NCBI GenBank assembly: GCA_023639215.1 | Contig: CP097899.1 | Coordinates: forward strand, 3,282,001 to 3,346,000 | Source: Candidatus Pristimantibacillus lignocellulolyticus | GTDB taxonomy: Bacteria > Bacillota > Bacilli > Paenibacillales > Paenibacillaceae | DNA: 64,000 nt | Direction: 5' to 3' | Made by a program: the position numbers and the translations under genes | The notes under the pieces: generated by a model | Seen by the model: only the letters and a program-made list of their open reading frames with translations | What the model was told of the DNA's origin: nothing | Databases searched by the model: none | Shown here: in pieces, positions 53,625-62,511 of the stretch | How positions within the stretch are numbered: position 1 is the stretch's first letter | Layout: each line of letters starts with the position of its first letter

Positions 53625-54531
53625 TGTTTCCTTATTCGCTGCAGCTTTACGTATGATTACACCGATTTTGCTTGCAGCTTTAGGTGGAGCAATATGCGCA
53701 CGAGTTGGACTATTTAATGTTGGTTTGGAAGGTCTAATCTTAGTAGGTGCATTTTCCGCTATTCTTGGTAATTACTTAACAGGAAGTATTACAATGGCTA
53801 TCTTATTCGCTATTGGTTGTTCACTGTTATTCGCGCTACTCTTTGCCTACATGAGTATTAATTTACAATCAAATGTAATTGTTGTAGGTATTGCTATTAA
53901 CTTCTTAGCTGCTGGACTTACTACGTTCGCTCTACGTGCTATTTTCAATGTAAAGGGAGCATATTACGACAAAGACATGCAAGGACTACCTAAGATTGAT
54001 ATTCCATTAATTAAGGATATCCCATGGATTGGCGATGTTATTTCAGGTCAATCTATACTTGTATATGTATCCATTATTATCGTGATTTTATTGCAAATTT
54101 ACTTATATAAAACGGTATCAGGTTTTCGTCTGCTTGCAGCTGGAGAGAATCCAACGGCAGCTCGTAGTATTGGCTTACCGGTTCGTAGAATTCAATACCT
54201 TGCAGTATTAATTTGTGGTGCACTTTGTGGACTTGCTGGTGCACAATTGTCACTTGGTAATGTAACGATGTTTACTGAAGGTATGACTAGTGGTCGTGGA
54301 TTTATTGCGCTTGTAGCAACGATGTTAGGTCAATCGAATCCGATTGGTGTAGCGGGAGCAAGTGTATTGTTTGGTTTTATGGAGGCTTTGAGTTATCGAC
54401 TGCAAAACTTCTCAATTCCATCTAATCTTTCAGCTATGCTTCCATTTGTTGTTACCATCATTGCGATGATTTTCTTCAAAAACAATGGTTATAAAGACGA
54501 AGCTAAAAAATCTAACGGAAGCTCACGCTAA
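53608..54531 (+). CDS. ABC transporter permease (nucleoside type, NupQ-like)
   Basis: A 307-aa permease of the same family, with about eight or nine helices and the signatures GLFNVGLEGLILVGAFSA and GENPTAARSIGLPVRRIQY. The ATG lies within the upstream permease gene (17-nt overlap). Last of the four transporter genes; the molybdopterin-type protein gene follows after 84 nt. Confidence 0.93.
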   Translation: MDQLIDVSLFAAALRMITPILLAALGGAICARVGLFNVGLEGLILVGAFSAILGNYLTGSITMAILFAIGCSLLFALLFAYMSINLQSNVIVVGIAINFLAAGLTTFALRAIFNVKGAYYDKDMQGLPKIDIPLIKDIPWIGDVISGQSILVYVSIIIVILLQIYLYKTVSGFRLLAAGENPTAARSIGLPVRRIQYLAVLICGALCGLAGAQLSLGNVTMFTEGMTSGRGFIALVATMLGQSNPIGVAGASVLFGFMEALSYRLQNFSIPSNLSAMLPFVVTIIAMIFFKNNGYKDEAKKSNGSSR

Positions 54532-54563
54532 CGTTTGAGTTTTAGTTACCTAACTAATTTTCT

Positions 54564-54608
54564 TTACGAAGAAGTTGAACTAGAATGACCAGAAAAGTTG
54601 AAGGAGGG
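54564..54608 (+). repeat. Possible diverged SD-proximal leader hairpin before the YuiH-like gene
   Basis: Arms of the AATTTTCT and AGAAAAGTT type, the second ending at 54599, directly before GAAGGAGGG. The head motif is not preserved. It may be a degenerate member of the family or an unrelated hairpin. Confidence 0.35.
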
Positions 54609-54615
54609 CGTCGAT

Positions 54616-55290
54616 ATGCATAAGAAAGCGGAACGTCTGAAAAAAGTAAAGGCGCCACTAGCTGCTAAAGTTCCACCGGAACTTCAGCATCGTGTACCTC
54701 CTGGGCAAACAGTTACAGATCGTTTTCCGATTCTTCACGAGGGTGAAGTGCCGCATTATGATATGTCCACATGGAGTATCAAAACATTTGGCGAAGTAAA
54801 CTCGATTCGTAGTTTTAGCTTTGATGAGTTGATGAAATTACCTCAAACGGAGATCACTTGTGATATTCATTGTGTAACACGTTGGTCTAAACTTGATACA
54901 ACTTGGGTTGGTGTTAAGTTCACAGATTTTTTAGAACTACTTGGTGTTAAATCCGAAGCAAAATACGTGATGATTCATGGTGAAAATGATTATACAGCGA
55001 ATGTTCCTTTAGAAGATTTGATGCGTGACAATATATTGTTAGCTCATACTTTTGATGGTGAGCCACTTACTGAAAAGCATGGTGGGCCATTGCGTATGGT
55101 CATTCCACATCTCTATTTCTGGAAGAGTGTGAAATGGATTACTGGATTTGAATTTATGGTTGAAGATCACCCAGGTTTCTGGGAACAAAATGGGTTTCAT
55201 AATTATGCAGAACCATTTGCCGAACAACGTTTCTCTGGAGATGGTTTTGATCTGCCAGAAGATGAGTGGCATGGGAAGGAGTTTGACTAA
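54616..55290 (+). CDS. Sulfite-oxidase-like molybdopterin-dependent protein (YuiH-like)
   Basis: A 224-aa soluble protein with the oxidoreductase molybdopterin-binding fold: FSFDELMKLPQTEITCDIHCVTRWS, in which the Cys of IHCVT is the expected Mo ligand, and HGGPLRMVIPHLYFWKSVKWI. It lacks the heme and dimerisation domains of true sulfite oxidase and matches the short YuiH type, whose substrate is not known. Start MHKKAERLKK, with GAAGGAGGG (54600-54608) 7 nt upstream. It directly abuts the phosphorylase gene. Confidence 0.88.
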   Translation: MHKKAERLKKVKAPLAAKVPPELQHRVPPGQTVTDRFPILHEGEVPHYDMSTWSIKTFGEVNSIRSFSFDELMKLPQTEITCDIHCVTRWSKLDTTWVGVKFTDFLELLGVKSEAKYVMIHGENDYTANVPLEDLMRDNILLAHTFDGEPLTEKHGGPLRMVIPHLYFWKSVKWITGFEFMVEDHPGFWEQNGFHNYAEPFAEQRFSGDGFDLPEDEWHGKEFD

Positions 55291-56010
55291 ATGTTTTTAT
55301 CTATTCTTGAAGTTAATTCAGAGCAACTGCCAGGTCTTGCTATCGTATGTGGAGATCCACGTCGCGCTAAGAAAATTGCAGACATGCTAACTGACTCTGT
55401 TGAACTATCATATGCTCGTGAGTATCGTACATTTGTTGGTTCGTATAAAGGGGTACAATTAGCTGTAGTAAGTCATGGTGTAGGTTGCCCTGGTGCTGCA
55501 GTATGTTTCGAAGAACTAATTAAAGGTGGCGTCCATACGATTATTCGTGTAGGTACAGCAGGTTCTTACTCCGCTGATCACCCTGCAGGAAGTTTGATCG
55601 TAAGTACTGGTACGATTCGTACAGATGGACTAACTAAACAATTAGTACCAGATGGTTTCCCTGCGATTGGAGATAGCGAAGTTGTTAATGCGCTATTTGC
55701 TTCTGCACAAGAACAAGGTGGTATTGTTAAAAAGGGTATTACTGTAACCCTTGATGTATTCTTCAATGGTCCAGTAGAAATACCTCATAAGTTATACAAA
55801 GCTTCTGGTGCACTAGCAGTAGAGATGGAAATCTCATCTTTGTACGTTATTGCTTCTCTACGTGGTATTCGTGCTGGAGCAATTGTAGCACTTGATGGTT
55901 ATGCAGATTCCGATCTAGCTGAGGGTTATGACCCACATACAAACGTAGTAAGTGATGCTGTTGAACGCGAAATTAAAGCAGCACTTGAAGCTATGGTGAA
56001 ACTAGCTTAA
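55291..56010 (+). CDS. Nucleoside phosphorylase (PNP/UDP family 1)
   Basis: A 239-aa enzyme that would split imported nucleosides to base plus (deoxy)ribose-1-phosphate: CGDPRRAKKIADML near the N-terminus (phosphate-binding loop), RVGTAGSY and VEMEISSLYVIASLRG. Uridine and purine specificity cannot be told apart with certainty. ATG immediately follows the YuiH stop, with AAGGAG (55276-55281) inside that gene. Last gene of the importer operon; a perfect palindromic terminator follows. Confidence 0.9.
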   Translation: MFLSILEVNSEQLPGLAIVCGDPRRAKKIADMLTDSVELSYAREYRTFVGSYKGVQLAVVSHGVGCPGAAVCFEELIKGGVHTIIRVGTAGSYSADHPAGSLIVSTGTIRTDGLTKQLVPDGFPAIGDSEVVNALFASAQEQGGIVKKGITVTLDVFFNGPVEIPHKLYKASGALAVEMEISSLYVIASLRGIRAGAIVALDGYADSDLAEGYDPHTNVVSDAVEREIKAALEAMVKLA

Positions 56011-56050
56011 TTAGACAATTGTCAGTTATCTAATTCATATCTTGTTTGAT

Positions 56051-56100
56051 AAAACAAATAGGGAACTTCATGAAAGATTATGAAGTTCCCTATTTGTTTT
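56051..56100. terminator. Bidirectional terminator after the phosphorylase gene
   Basis: A perfect 21-bp stem (56051-56071 with 56080-56100) with an 8-nt loop and A/T ends, serving convergent genes. Confidence 0.92.
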
Positions 56101-56164
56101 AAAAGATTACAATACAAATATAGCGATAACTAATACTCCGATTATAAGTAATAGATAGTCGAAA

Positions 56165-56704
56165 TTATCTGTCCTGTACATATGTAATAGCTAACATACT
56201 GGTATCATCAAATTTACGAAGAGAAACAACGATGGTTGCTCCAGTGGCTAGCTCTAAAAAATATCCGCTTCTATCTTTTTGACCACGAACCCCTTCCTCA
56301 ACGAAATAGTAATTTTGAATAAGACCTAAAGTTTCTAGTCTAGTTAACTCCATTTCATAGAAAGATTGAAATTCATTTTTACTAACATAAGAAATATAAA
56401 AAGGTGAACAAACATCTTCTTTTGCTTGGGATACTGTTCGATTAGGCAGAAGAATAATAAAATCTTTTAGTTCGTCCTCAAATTCACAACTGTAACTTTC
56501 AACGGGGAAAAGATAACTCTTCACATAACTATTGAATGTAAAATTCCAAAGGTATGTTTGACACAGGATGAAGGTAGGAATAGAAACAATGAGGGAAACT
56601 ACCATTATGGGTTTAGCTTTAATCAGTTTTATTAAGAGTAGTAAAATACTTAGGACGATTATTAAACCTATTGAAAAAACAATGTAATATACATTTCCAA
56701 CCAC
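56165..56704 (-). CDS. Hypothetical membrane protein
   Basis: 179 aa with two N-terminal hydrophobic segments (about 5-27 and 33-52), then a roughly 120-aa domain with two cysteines (CEFEDEL and DVCSPF) and an alpha/beta pattern. No family recognised. GTG start on the minus strand with AAGGGG about 8 nt upstream. It lies alone between two operons and is convergent with the phosphorylase gene. Confidence 0.6.
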   Translation of the reverse strand: MVGNVYYIVFSIGLIIVLSILLLLIKLIKAKPIMVVSLIVSIPTFILCQTYLWNFTFNSYVKSYLFPVESYSCEFEDELKDFIILLPNRTVSQAKEDVCSPFYISYVSKNEFQSFYEMELTRLETLGLIQNYYFVEEGVRGQKDRSGYFLELATGATIVVSLRKFDDTSMLAITYVQDR

Positions 56705-56871
56705 CGATTAATCCCCTTAGATTTATTCGTTGATACGTAATAAATGACTTATATCATCCGTTCTATCTTCTGGTATATCCGCTTCCATAAGTTAGGGTGT
56801 TATATCAATTTACCATATAATATAACCTTTGTAACCGGACAAGCTCTCAATAGTGGTGACATTAATAAAAT

Positions 56872-56885
56872 TGTTTACGCTTACA
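56872..56885 (+). promoter_or_regulatory. Possible upstream LacI-type half operator
   Basis: TGTTTACGCTTACA is an imperfect palindrome centred on CG, upstream of the -35 box of the regulator operon. Weaker than the site at 56941-56962. Confidence 0.3.
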
Positions 56886-56894
56886 TTTACAGTA

Positions 56895-56923
56895 TTGACA
56901 GTGATTAAAACCTGTGATAAATT
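56895..56923 (+). promoter_or_regulatory. Promoter of the LacI-PfkB operon
   Basis: TTGACA (56895-56900), a 17-nt spacer, TAAATT (56918-56923). The 22-bp inverted repeat lies directly downstream, where a bound repressor would block elongation or initiation. Confidence 0.75.
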
Positions 56924-56940
56924 GTAAAAAAGTAAAACAC

Positions 56941-56962
56941 TTTACTAAAATGTTTTCGTAAA
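56941..56962 (+). promoter_or_regulatory. Candidate operator for the LacI-PfkB regulator
   Basis: A 22-bp inverted repeat, TTTACTAAAA-TG-TTTTCGTAAA, with 18 of 22 positions symmetric, between promoter and SD. Length and TTTAC/GTAAA ends fit LacI-family operators. Implies autoregulation of the whole operon. Confidence 0.65.
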
Positions 56963-56993
56963 AAGTAGAAACGTTGAAGAAGGAGGTACTTCA

Positions 56994-58970
56994 TTGAAGG
57001 AAAGTGATACTTCAAAGAACAAACCTGCAAGAAAAACTGGTTCTAAATCTTTAACAATTAATGATATTGCTAAGCTTGCAGGCGTTTCTATTGCAACGGT
57101 TTCTAAGATTTTGAATCAGAAAGACCAAGACATCGGCGAAGAAACAAAGAAAAAGATTAATAAAATTATTAGCGATAATAATTACGTACCATACCAGAAG
57201 ATGATGAAACGTATATCAGCAAAATCTTCAACCATTGGCTTGGTAATGGGTAATCATATATCGAATGACTTTTATACAGCTTTTACAAAAGGTGTGGAAG
57301 AATGCGCATATCAAGAGAAGATGAGCATAATTATTGCTCACATCAATGCAAGTGAAGTTGAAGACAAGAAAGACGATAAAATTCCTCATGAAAGAAACGT
57401 AGAAGGTATTATACTTGTTCCTGGATCCGGAATGGAGAAACAAGAAGCAGAAGCGTTTTCCTCAAAAGATACTCCAGTAGTAGTGGTAAGTCAACAGGCA
57501 CTAGATGAGCAGTTTCATCAGTTGAATTTCGATCACTTCCTCGGTGCATATAAAGCAACAACATACATAATAGAACATCAGCATGAGCTTATTGGCTTTA
57601 TTACAGGACCATTGTCTGATCCAGTAGCAGAAAGGCGCTTGGATGGTTATAAGAAAGCATTATACGATCATAATATTTCTTTTGAAAGAAGTTTACTATT
57701 CGAAGGCGCTCAATGTGAGAATAGGCAGTTAGGTATTGACGGGACGAAGTTACTTCTAGCTAAAGGAGTAACAGCTATTGTAGCGGCAAATGATGAGATT
57801 GCTTCTGGTGTATATGGGGCAATAAACGAAGCATTACTGAAAATACCAGCTCATTTATCAGTTGTAGCGTTGAGCGATTCTAATATAAGTGAGCTTATTC
57901 TTCCTAGTCTGACCGCAATTCGCTATCCAACGTACCAAGTGGGCTATGATGCATGTTCACAATTAATTAAGCTAATTCGAGGAGAAGAAGTAGATCGTAG
58001 AATTGTGTATGGACCAGAGTTAATGATTAGAAAAAGCGTAGCTAAGCCTTCAGGACCTGACTATTCCTATAAAGAAAAAATTGCCATTGTAGGAAGTCTT
58101 AACATGGATATTATTATGAAAGTTCCACATATTCCGAAAGTAGGGGAAACCATTCTAGCTAACGACATTAAACATGCTGCAGGTGGTAAAGGGGCTAACC
58201 AAGCTGTCGGGGCTGGGAAACTGAACGGTAAAGTGTACATGATCGGTCGTGTAGGAAATGATCTATATGGTCGAGAGCTATATCATAGTTTGATCAAATA
58301 TGGTGTAGACGCTAGCGGTGTTATCCATGATGATCTGTTACCGACAGGTAATGCTTACATCTATGTTTCCGATAACGGTGATAACAACATCGTTGTAAAT
58401 CCAGGAGCCAATTCTCGGTTAAGTATTGAGCAGGTACAAGAGTTCGAATGGATCTTCGATAAAGTATCTTATTGCCTCGTGCAGATGGAAATTCCGATGA
58501 ATACGATCGAATATGTAGCAACATTATGTAGACAGAAAAATGTAAAGCTCATACTAAATCCGGCTCCTGCTAGAGAAATAAATTATTCGTTGTTTGAGAA
58601 CTGTTTTCTTGTTATCCCTAATGAGACAGAGCTTGATCGTATGATTCCAGGTGAAGCATCGATCGAAGAAAAAGCAATAAAACTATTGGAGAAAAGTTTT
58701 CAGAATGTAATTGTTACTCTTGGTGAGAAGGGCTGCCTCCTAGTGAATGCCACCACTAAAAAGTATTTCCCAGCAGCTAGCTTTAAGGCAGTAGATACAA
58801 CGGGAGCAGGTGACTCGTTCATAAGTTCACTAACTGTAGCTCTATCGGAAGGGAAAGATTTTGAACAATCTATAGCATTTGCTAGTCTAGCCGCAGGTAT
58901 TACTGTAAGTAGAGAAGGAGCTCAACCATCTCTTCCAGACAAAGAAACAATAAGAATGTACTTGCAATAA
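56994..58970 (+). CDS. LacI-family regulator fused to a PfkB (ribokinase-like) sugar kinase
   Basis: A 658-aa two-part protein. Residues about 20-75 are a LacI HTH and hinge (LTINDIAKLAGVSIATVSKI); about 85-345 a periplasmic-binding-protein-like sensor; about 360-658 a PfkB kinase with GGKGANQAVGAGKL and RVGND near its start and the catalytic DTTGAGDSF (about residue 600). Both parts look complete. TTG start with AGGAGGT (56981-56987) 6 nt upstream. I infer that one protein senses the incoming substrate or its phosphate, controls the operon and phosphorylates a sugar. Which sugar is unknown. Confidence 0.93.
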   Translation: MKESDTSKNKPARKTGSKSLTINDIAKLAGVSIATVSKILNQKDQDIGEETKKKINKIISDNNYVPYQKMMKRISAKSSTIGLVMGNHISNDFYTAFTKGVEECAYQEKMSIIIAHINASEVEDKKDDKIPHERNVEGIILVPGSGMEKQEAEAFSSKDTPVVVVSQQALDEQFHQLNFDHFLGAYKATTYIIEHQHELIGFITGPLSDPVAERRLDGYKKALYDHNISFERSLLFEGAQCENRQLGIDGTKLLLAKGVTAIVAANDEIASGVYGAINEALLKIPAHLSVVALSDSNISELILPSLTAIRYPTYQVGYDACSQLIKLIRGEEVDRRIVYGPELMIRKSVAKPSGPDYSYKEKIAIVGSLNMDIIMKVPHIPKVGETILANDIKHAAGGKGANQAVGAGKLNGKVYMIGRVGNDLYGRELYHSLIKYGVDASGVIHDDLLPTGNAYIYVSDNGDNNIVVNPGANSRLSIEQVQEFEWIFDKVSYCLVQMEIPMNTIEYVATLCRQKNVKLILNPAPAREINYSLFENCFLVIPNETELDRMIPGEASIEEKAIKLLEKSFQNVIVTLGEKGCLLVNATTKKYFPAASFKAVDTTGAGDSFISSLTVALSEGKDFEQSIAFASLAAGITVSREGAQPSLPDKETIRMYLQ

Positions 58971-58985
58971 GGAGGAAGCGATCAG

Positions 58986-60353
58986 ATGACAACAAGAGAA
59001 TTAAAAATACTTGCCCCTTGTGGCATGCTTGGTTATGGGTTTCCGAAATCATCCTTTCAAAGAGGGATGGAATTGTTACCTGATGCCATTGTAGTAGATG
59101 CTGGATCTACAGACGGCGGACCACATAAACTTGGAGCTGGTTCAGCAATTGTTAGTAAACAAGCTTGTAAAAAAGATTTAGAGATTATGCTTACTGCAGG
59201 AGCGTCAGCACGCATTCCAGTTATAATCGGTTCGGCGGGCGGAAGTGGAGCGAAGGTCCATGTAGAATGGACGCGCTCCATCATTATGGAAATTCTACAA
59301 GAACAAAATCTAAGTAGTCTGAAGATTGCGACAATATGGGCAGATATTCCGAATGATGTTATTGAAGCTAAGTTGGTCAAAGGACAATGTCTACCACTTG
59401 GCTTGTCGGTGAAACCGTTAACGAAGGAGAGATTAGAAGCAACGAATGGTGTAGTTGCACAAATGGGGCATGAGCCTATTGTAGCTGCTTTAGAAGAAGG
59501 TGCAGATATAATAATCTGCGGTCGAGCTTATGATCCATCTCCGTTCGCTGCGGTTGCTATTCACAAAGGGTATGATGCAGCACTTGCGTATCACATGGGG
59601 AAAATATTAGAATGTGCGGCACTATGTGCAGAGCCAGGTACGACAAAAGATAGTATGTTAGGAATTTTGAAAGAAGACTCCTTCATTCTGAAAGCGCTTA
59701 ATGATACGCGTAAATGTACAGCAATTTCTGTAGCAGCTCATACATTCTATGAAAAAGATCATCCTTACTTATTGCATGGACCTGGATATATTTTGAATCT
59801 TGAGCATTGTAAATTTACCGAACTACCAGATCACAGTGTCGAGGTTAGTGGAAGTAGAATGATAGAAACGCCAGTATACAAAATTAAGTTAGAAGGTGCA
59901 ATGCAAGTAGCCTATCGTACTTTTGTCATTGCGGGCATAAGAGACCCATTGCTAATTAATAAAATTGAAGAAGTTGAAGAATTAGTAAAACAGCAAGTTT
60001 ACGATTACTATACTGAGATTCCAAGAGAAGACTATGCGATTAACTTTGTGAATTACGGAATGAATGGTGTATTGGGGGCATTAGAACCAACACCGAATGC
60101 AGGTCATGAATTAGGTGTAATGTTTGAAGTTATTGCTGTGTCGCAAGAACTGGCAAACGCGGTCTGTGGATCAGTTCGTTCAACGTTCTTGCATTATGGA
60201 TATGAGGGAAGAAAATCTACAGCAGGAAATCTAGCATTCCCGTTCGCACCAAGCGATATACCGTTTGGACCTGTTTATGAGTTCTCAGTGTATCACCTAA
60301 TGGAAGTATCGGATGGATTAGAAATGTTCCATTGCGATTATGAAGAGGTGTAA
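58986..60353 (+). CDS. AtuA-like DUF1446 protein
   Basis: A 455-aa cytoplasmic protein of the AtuA/DUF1446 family (PF07287), named for acyclic terpene utilisation in Pseudomonas but widespread in other contexts. Conserved blocks: DAGSTDGGPHKLG near residue 38, SAGGSGAKVHVEW, ICGRAYDPSPFAA and HGPGYILNLEHC. No catalytic mechanism is established for the family. ATG with AAGGAGG about 9 nt upstream; 15 nt after the LacI-PfkB stop. In this sugar-transport operon a terpene role is unlikely; the real substrate is open. Confidence 0.85.
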   Translation: MTTRELKILAPCGMLGYGFPKSSFQRGMELLPDAIVVDAGSTDGGPHKLGAGSAIVSKQACKKDLEIMLTAGASARIPVIIGSAGGSGAKVHVEWTRSIIMEILQEQNLSSLKIATIWADIPNDVIEAKLVKGQCLPLGLSVKPLTKERLEATNGVVAQMGHEPIVAALEEGADIIICGRAYDPSPFAAVAIHKGYDAALAYHMGKILECAALCAEPGTTKDSMLGILKEDSFILKALNDTRKCTAISVAAHTFYEKDHPYLLHGPGYILNLEHCKFTELPDHSVEVSGSRMIETPVYKIKLEGAMQVAYRTFVIAGIRDPLLINKIEEVEELVKQQVYDYYTEIPREDYAINFVNYGMNGVLGALEPTPNAGHELGVMFEVIAVSQELANAVCGSVRSTFLHYGYEGRKSTAGNLAFPFAPSDIPFGPVYEFSVYHLMEVSDGLEMFHCDYEEV

Positions 60354-60355
60354 TA

Positions 60356-60667
60356 ATGAAATTAAGTGAAGCAGCGGTAGTATTACGTAGTAAAAACAGT
60401 GGACCATTCGAAATTACATTAGATGCTTTGTTTGCAGATCGGGAAATTTACAATGCTTTAAAGCAATCAGACATAATTAATAAGTCTTTGATTGCAAAGT
60501 TATACAACATTGCGGAAGAGAATATTACACATATTGTGTTTTTTGATCAGGCACTTGGATTCAAAGTTACTTTCTCCCGCAGCGTATCATCAGGAACTTT
60601 CTTGGATCGTGATGTGTATGGCGCACAGCAACACGCTCCATTAATGGATTTGGAATTTGACTTCTAA
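60356..60667 (+). CDS. DUF4387 protein
   Basis: A 103-aa protein with the DUF4387 signature VVLRSKNSGPFEITLDALFAD at the N-terminus (about residues 8-28) and FFDQALGFKVTFSR later. DUF4387 usually travels with DUF1446 and may be a small subunit of the same enzyme. It starts 2 nt after the DUF1446 stop, with GAGGTG (60345-60350) inside that gene, so the two are made together. Function unknown. Confidence 0.85.
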   Translation: MKLSEAAVVLRSKNSGPFEITLDALFADREIYNALKQSDIINKSLIAKLYNIAEENITHIVFFDQALGFKVTFSRSVSSGTFLDRDVYGAQQHAPLMDLEFDF

Positions 60668-60686
60668 GTGAATAGGAGGGGAAGCA

Positions 60687-61583
60687 ATGAGTTCTCGTTT
60701 AATGCAAATGTGGAAAGACAAAATGTTGTACATTATGCTCGTTCCGGCTTTTGCTTACTTTATCATTTTTCATATTTGGCCTATTTTTGGGATGAAGCTC
60801 GCATTTTATGAATACCGCATCATAGGCGACAACGTATTCGTAGGAATGAAGTACTTTACAGCATTGTTTAACACACCAGTATTTACAAACGTATTGATGA
60901 ACACCTTAATTGTCAGTGCAATGAAAATAGTTATCATATTCCCACTTCCGGTTATCTTTGCATTATTACTCAACGAATTTAGAAATGGACGTTTCCGGAA
61001 GAGTATCCAAGTCATATCCTACCTGCCTCACTTTCTTTCATGGGTTGTTATTGCAGGGATATGGTTTGAATTTATGTCTCCTTCAACTGGAATTGTAAAC
61101 GGTATCATTCAATTATTTGGTTTTCCGGCACATGATTTCTTAACAGATAAATCTGCGATACGTTGGATTTTGGTGCTCAGTGAAGCATGGCGTAGTATCG
61201 GCTGGGATTCAATCATATTTCTAGCAGCAATTATTGGAATAAGTCCTAGTCTGTACGAAGCAGCTTATGTCGATGGAGCAAATCGTTGGCATATTGTTAC
61301 CAAAATTGTAATCCCACATCTTTACATTCCAATGGTCACAATATTTATTTTGAATATAGGTTTCCTAATGAATGCAGGACTTGATCAGATACTTAACTTT
61401 ACCAATGATGCAGTTAACAGCAAGATAGATATTATCGACACTTATGTGTACCGCATTGGTTTATTGAACTTTGAATACTCATTTGCAACAGCAGCTAGTT
61501 TATTCAAGAGCGTAATAGGTGTAATTCTCGTACTATCTACTCATTTTATTTCCAAAAAATTGACTTCAAAAGGCGCATGGTAA
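60687..61583 (+). CDS. Carbohydrate ABC transporter permease (LplB/YteP type)
   Basis: A 298-aa CUT1-type permease with six helices. It starts with a short cytoplasmic segment and LVPAFAYFIIFHIWPIFGMKLAFYEY, and carries the ATPase-contact loop EAAYVDGANRWHIVTKIVIPHL (about residues 191-212). ATG with AGGAGGGG (60676-60683) 3-4 nt upstream. This class, common in Paenibacillus, usually imports oligosaccharides using a shared ATPase (MsmX-like); no ATPase is encoded here. Confidence 0.93.
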   Translation: MSSRLMQMWKDKMLYIMLVPAFAYFIIFHIWPIFGMKLAFYEYRIIGDNVFVGMKYFTALFNTPVFTNVLMNTLIVSAMKIVIIFPLPVIFALLLNEFRNGRFRKSIQVISYLPHFLSWVVIAGIWFEFMSPSTGIVNGIIQLFGFPAHDFLTDKSAIRWILVLSEAWRSIGWDSIIFLAAIIGISPSLYEAAYVDGANRWHIVTKIVIPHLYIPMVTIFILNIGFLMNAGLDQILNFTNDAVNSKIDIIDTYVYRIGLLNFEYSFATAASLFKSVIGVILVLSTHFISKKLTSKGAW

Positions 61584-61595
61584 GGAGGCCCGAAT

Positions 61596-62480
61596 ATGAT
61601 AGGAAACAAAATTACCTTGTCCAAGTTGTTTATAGGAGTGATTCTTTCCCTACTCACATTAACGATGTTCGTTCCTATTGTGAATATGTTCGCTCGGGCT
61701 TTTTCTAGTCCAGATCGAGTTCACTTGTTGCAAGGTTATGAAATACTACCAAGAGGCTTTTCGCTTATTCATTTTCAGGTCGTACTTCAAAATCCAATTG
61801 TTAGTCAAGCGCTATTCAATTCCTTATTCATAACAATAGTAGGGACAGTATCTAGTATCTTTCTTACGACGGTTACAGCTTATGTATTAACTAGAAAAAA
61901 TCTTGTTGGAAAAACTCCAATCATGGTATTTCTAATCATAATTATGATATTTGAACCAGGAATTATTCAAGAATATATGGTTATGAAGGATATCGCACTT
62001 CTAGATAACTTATGGGCAATGGTCGTATACCGACTTGTTAATGTGTATTACCTTATTATCATGATGAGGTTTATTGAAGAAATTCCAGAATCATTGATTG
62101 AGGCAGCAAAAATAGATGGTGCAGGACATATGAAGCTCTTTATGAGAATTGTTCTTCCACTAGCACGAGTACCATTAATGACTATCGGTATGTTCTATGC
62201 TGTAGTGAAATGGAATGAATTTTTCAAATCAAGTATTTTTCTTTCAAGTAAAGATAATACGGTCCTTCAAGTTATGTTAAGGCAATTCATTGTAGAGCGA
62301 GATACTTCGACATTAGTAGGAGCAGCAGAATTACTCAAAAATTCGGGTGTTGCTCAACTAGATTTTTCAGCATTGAAAGCGGCTACAATAGTAATTGCTA
62401 TCGTTCCGATTCTCATGCTCTACCCTATTATTCTGAAGCATTACACTGGCGGAGTAATGGAAGGCGGAGTTAAAGAATAA
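61596..62480 (+). CDS. Carbohydrate ABC transporter permease (YtcP type)
   Basis: A 294-aa CUT1-type permease, partner of the preceding one, with six helices and the ATPase-contact loop EAAKIDGAGHMKLFMRIVLPLAR (about residues 168-190). ATG with AAGGAGG (61582-61588) 7 nt upstream, 12 nt after the previous stop. The substrate is unknown; the LacI-PfkB fusion upstream suggests a sugar or sugar-like compound. Confidence 0.93.
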   Translation: MIGNKITLSKLFIGVILSLLTLTMFVPIVNMFARAFSSPDRVHLLQGYEILPRGFSLIHFQVVLQNPIVSQALFNSLFITIVGTVSSIFLTTVTAYVLTRKNLVGKTPIMVFLIIIMIFEPGIIQEYMVMKDIALLDNLWAMVVYRLVNVYYLIIMMRFIEEIPESLIEAAKIDGAGHMKLFMRIVLPLARVPLMTIGMFYAVVKWNEFFKSSIFLSSKDNTVLQVMLRQFIVERDTSTLVGAAELLKNSGVAQLDFSALKAATIVIAIVPILMLYPIILKHYTGGVMEGGVKE

Positions 62481-62511
62481 ATGCGTTTTACAAAAAGGGA
62501 GGAAATACAAA

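Noticed and set aside
59057..59380. 107-codon minus-strand open frame in the DUF1446 gene
   Set aside because: Antisense shadow of a conserved coding region with no supporting start signal.
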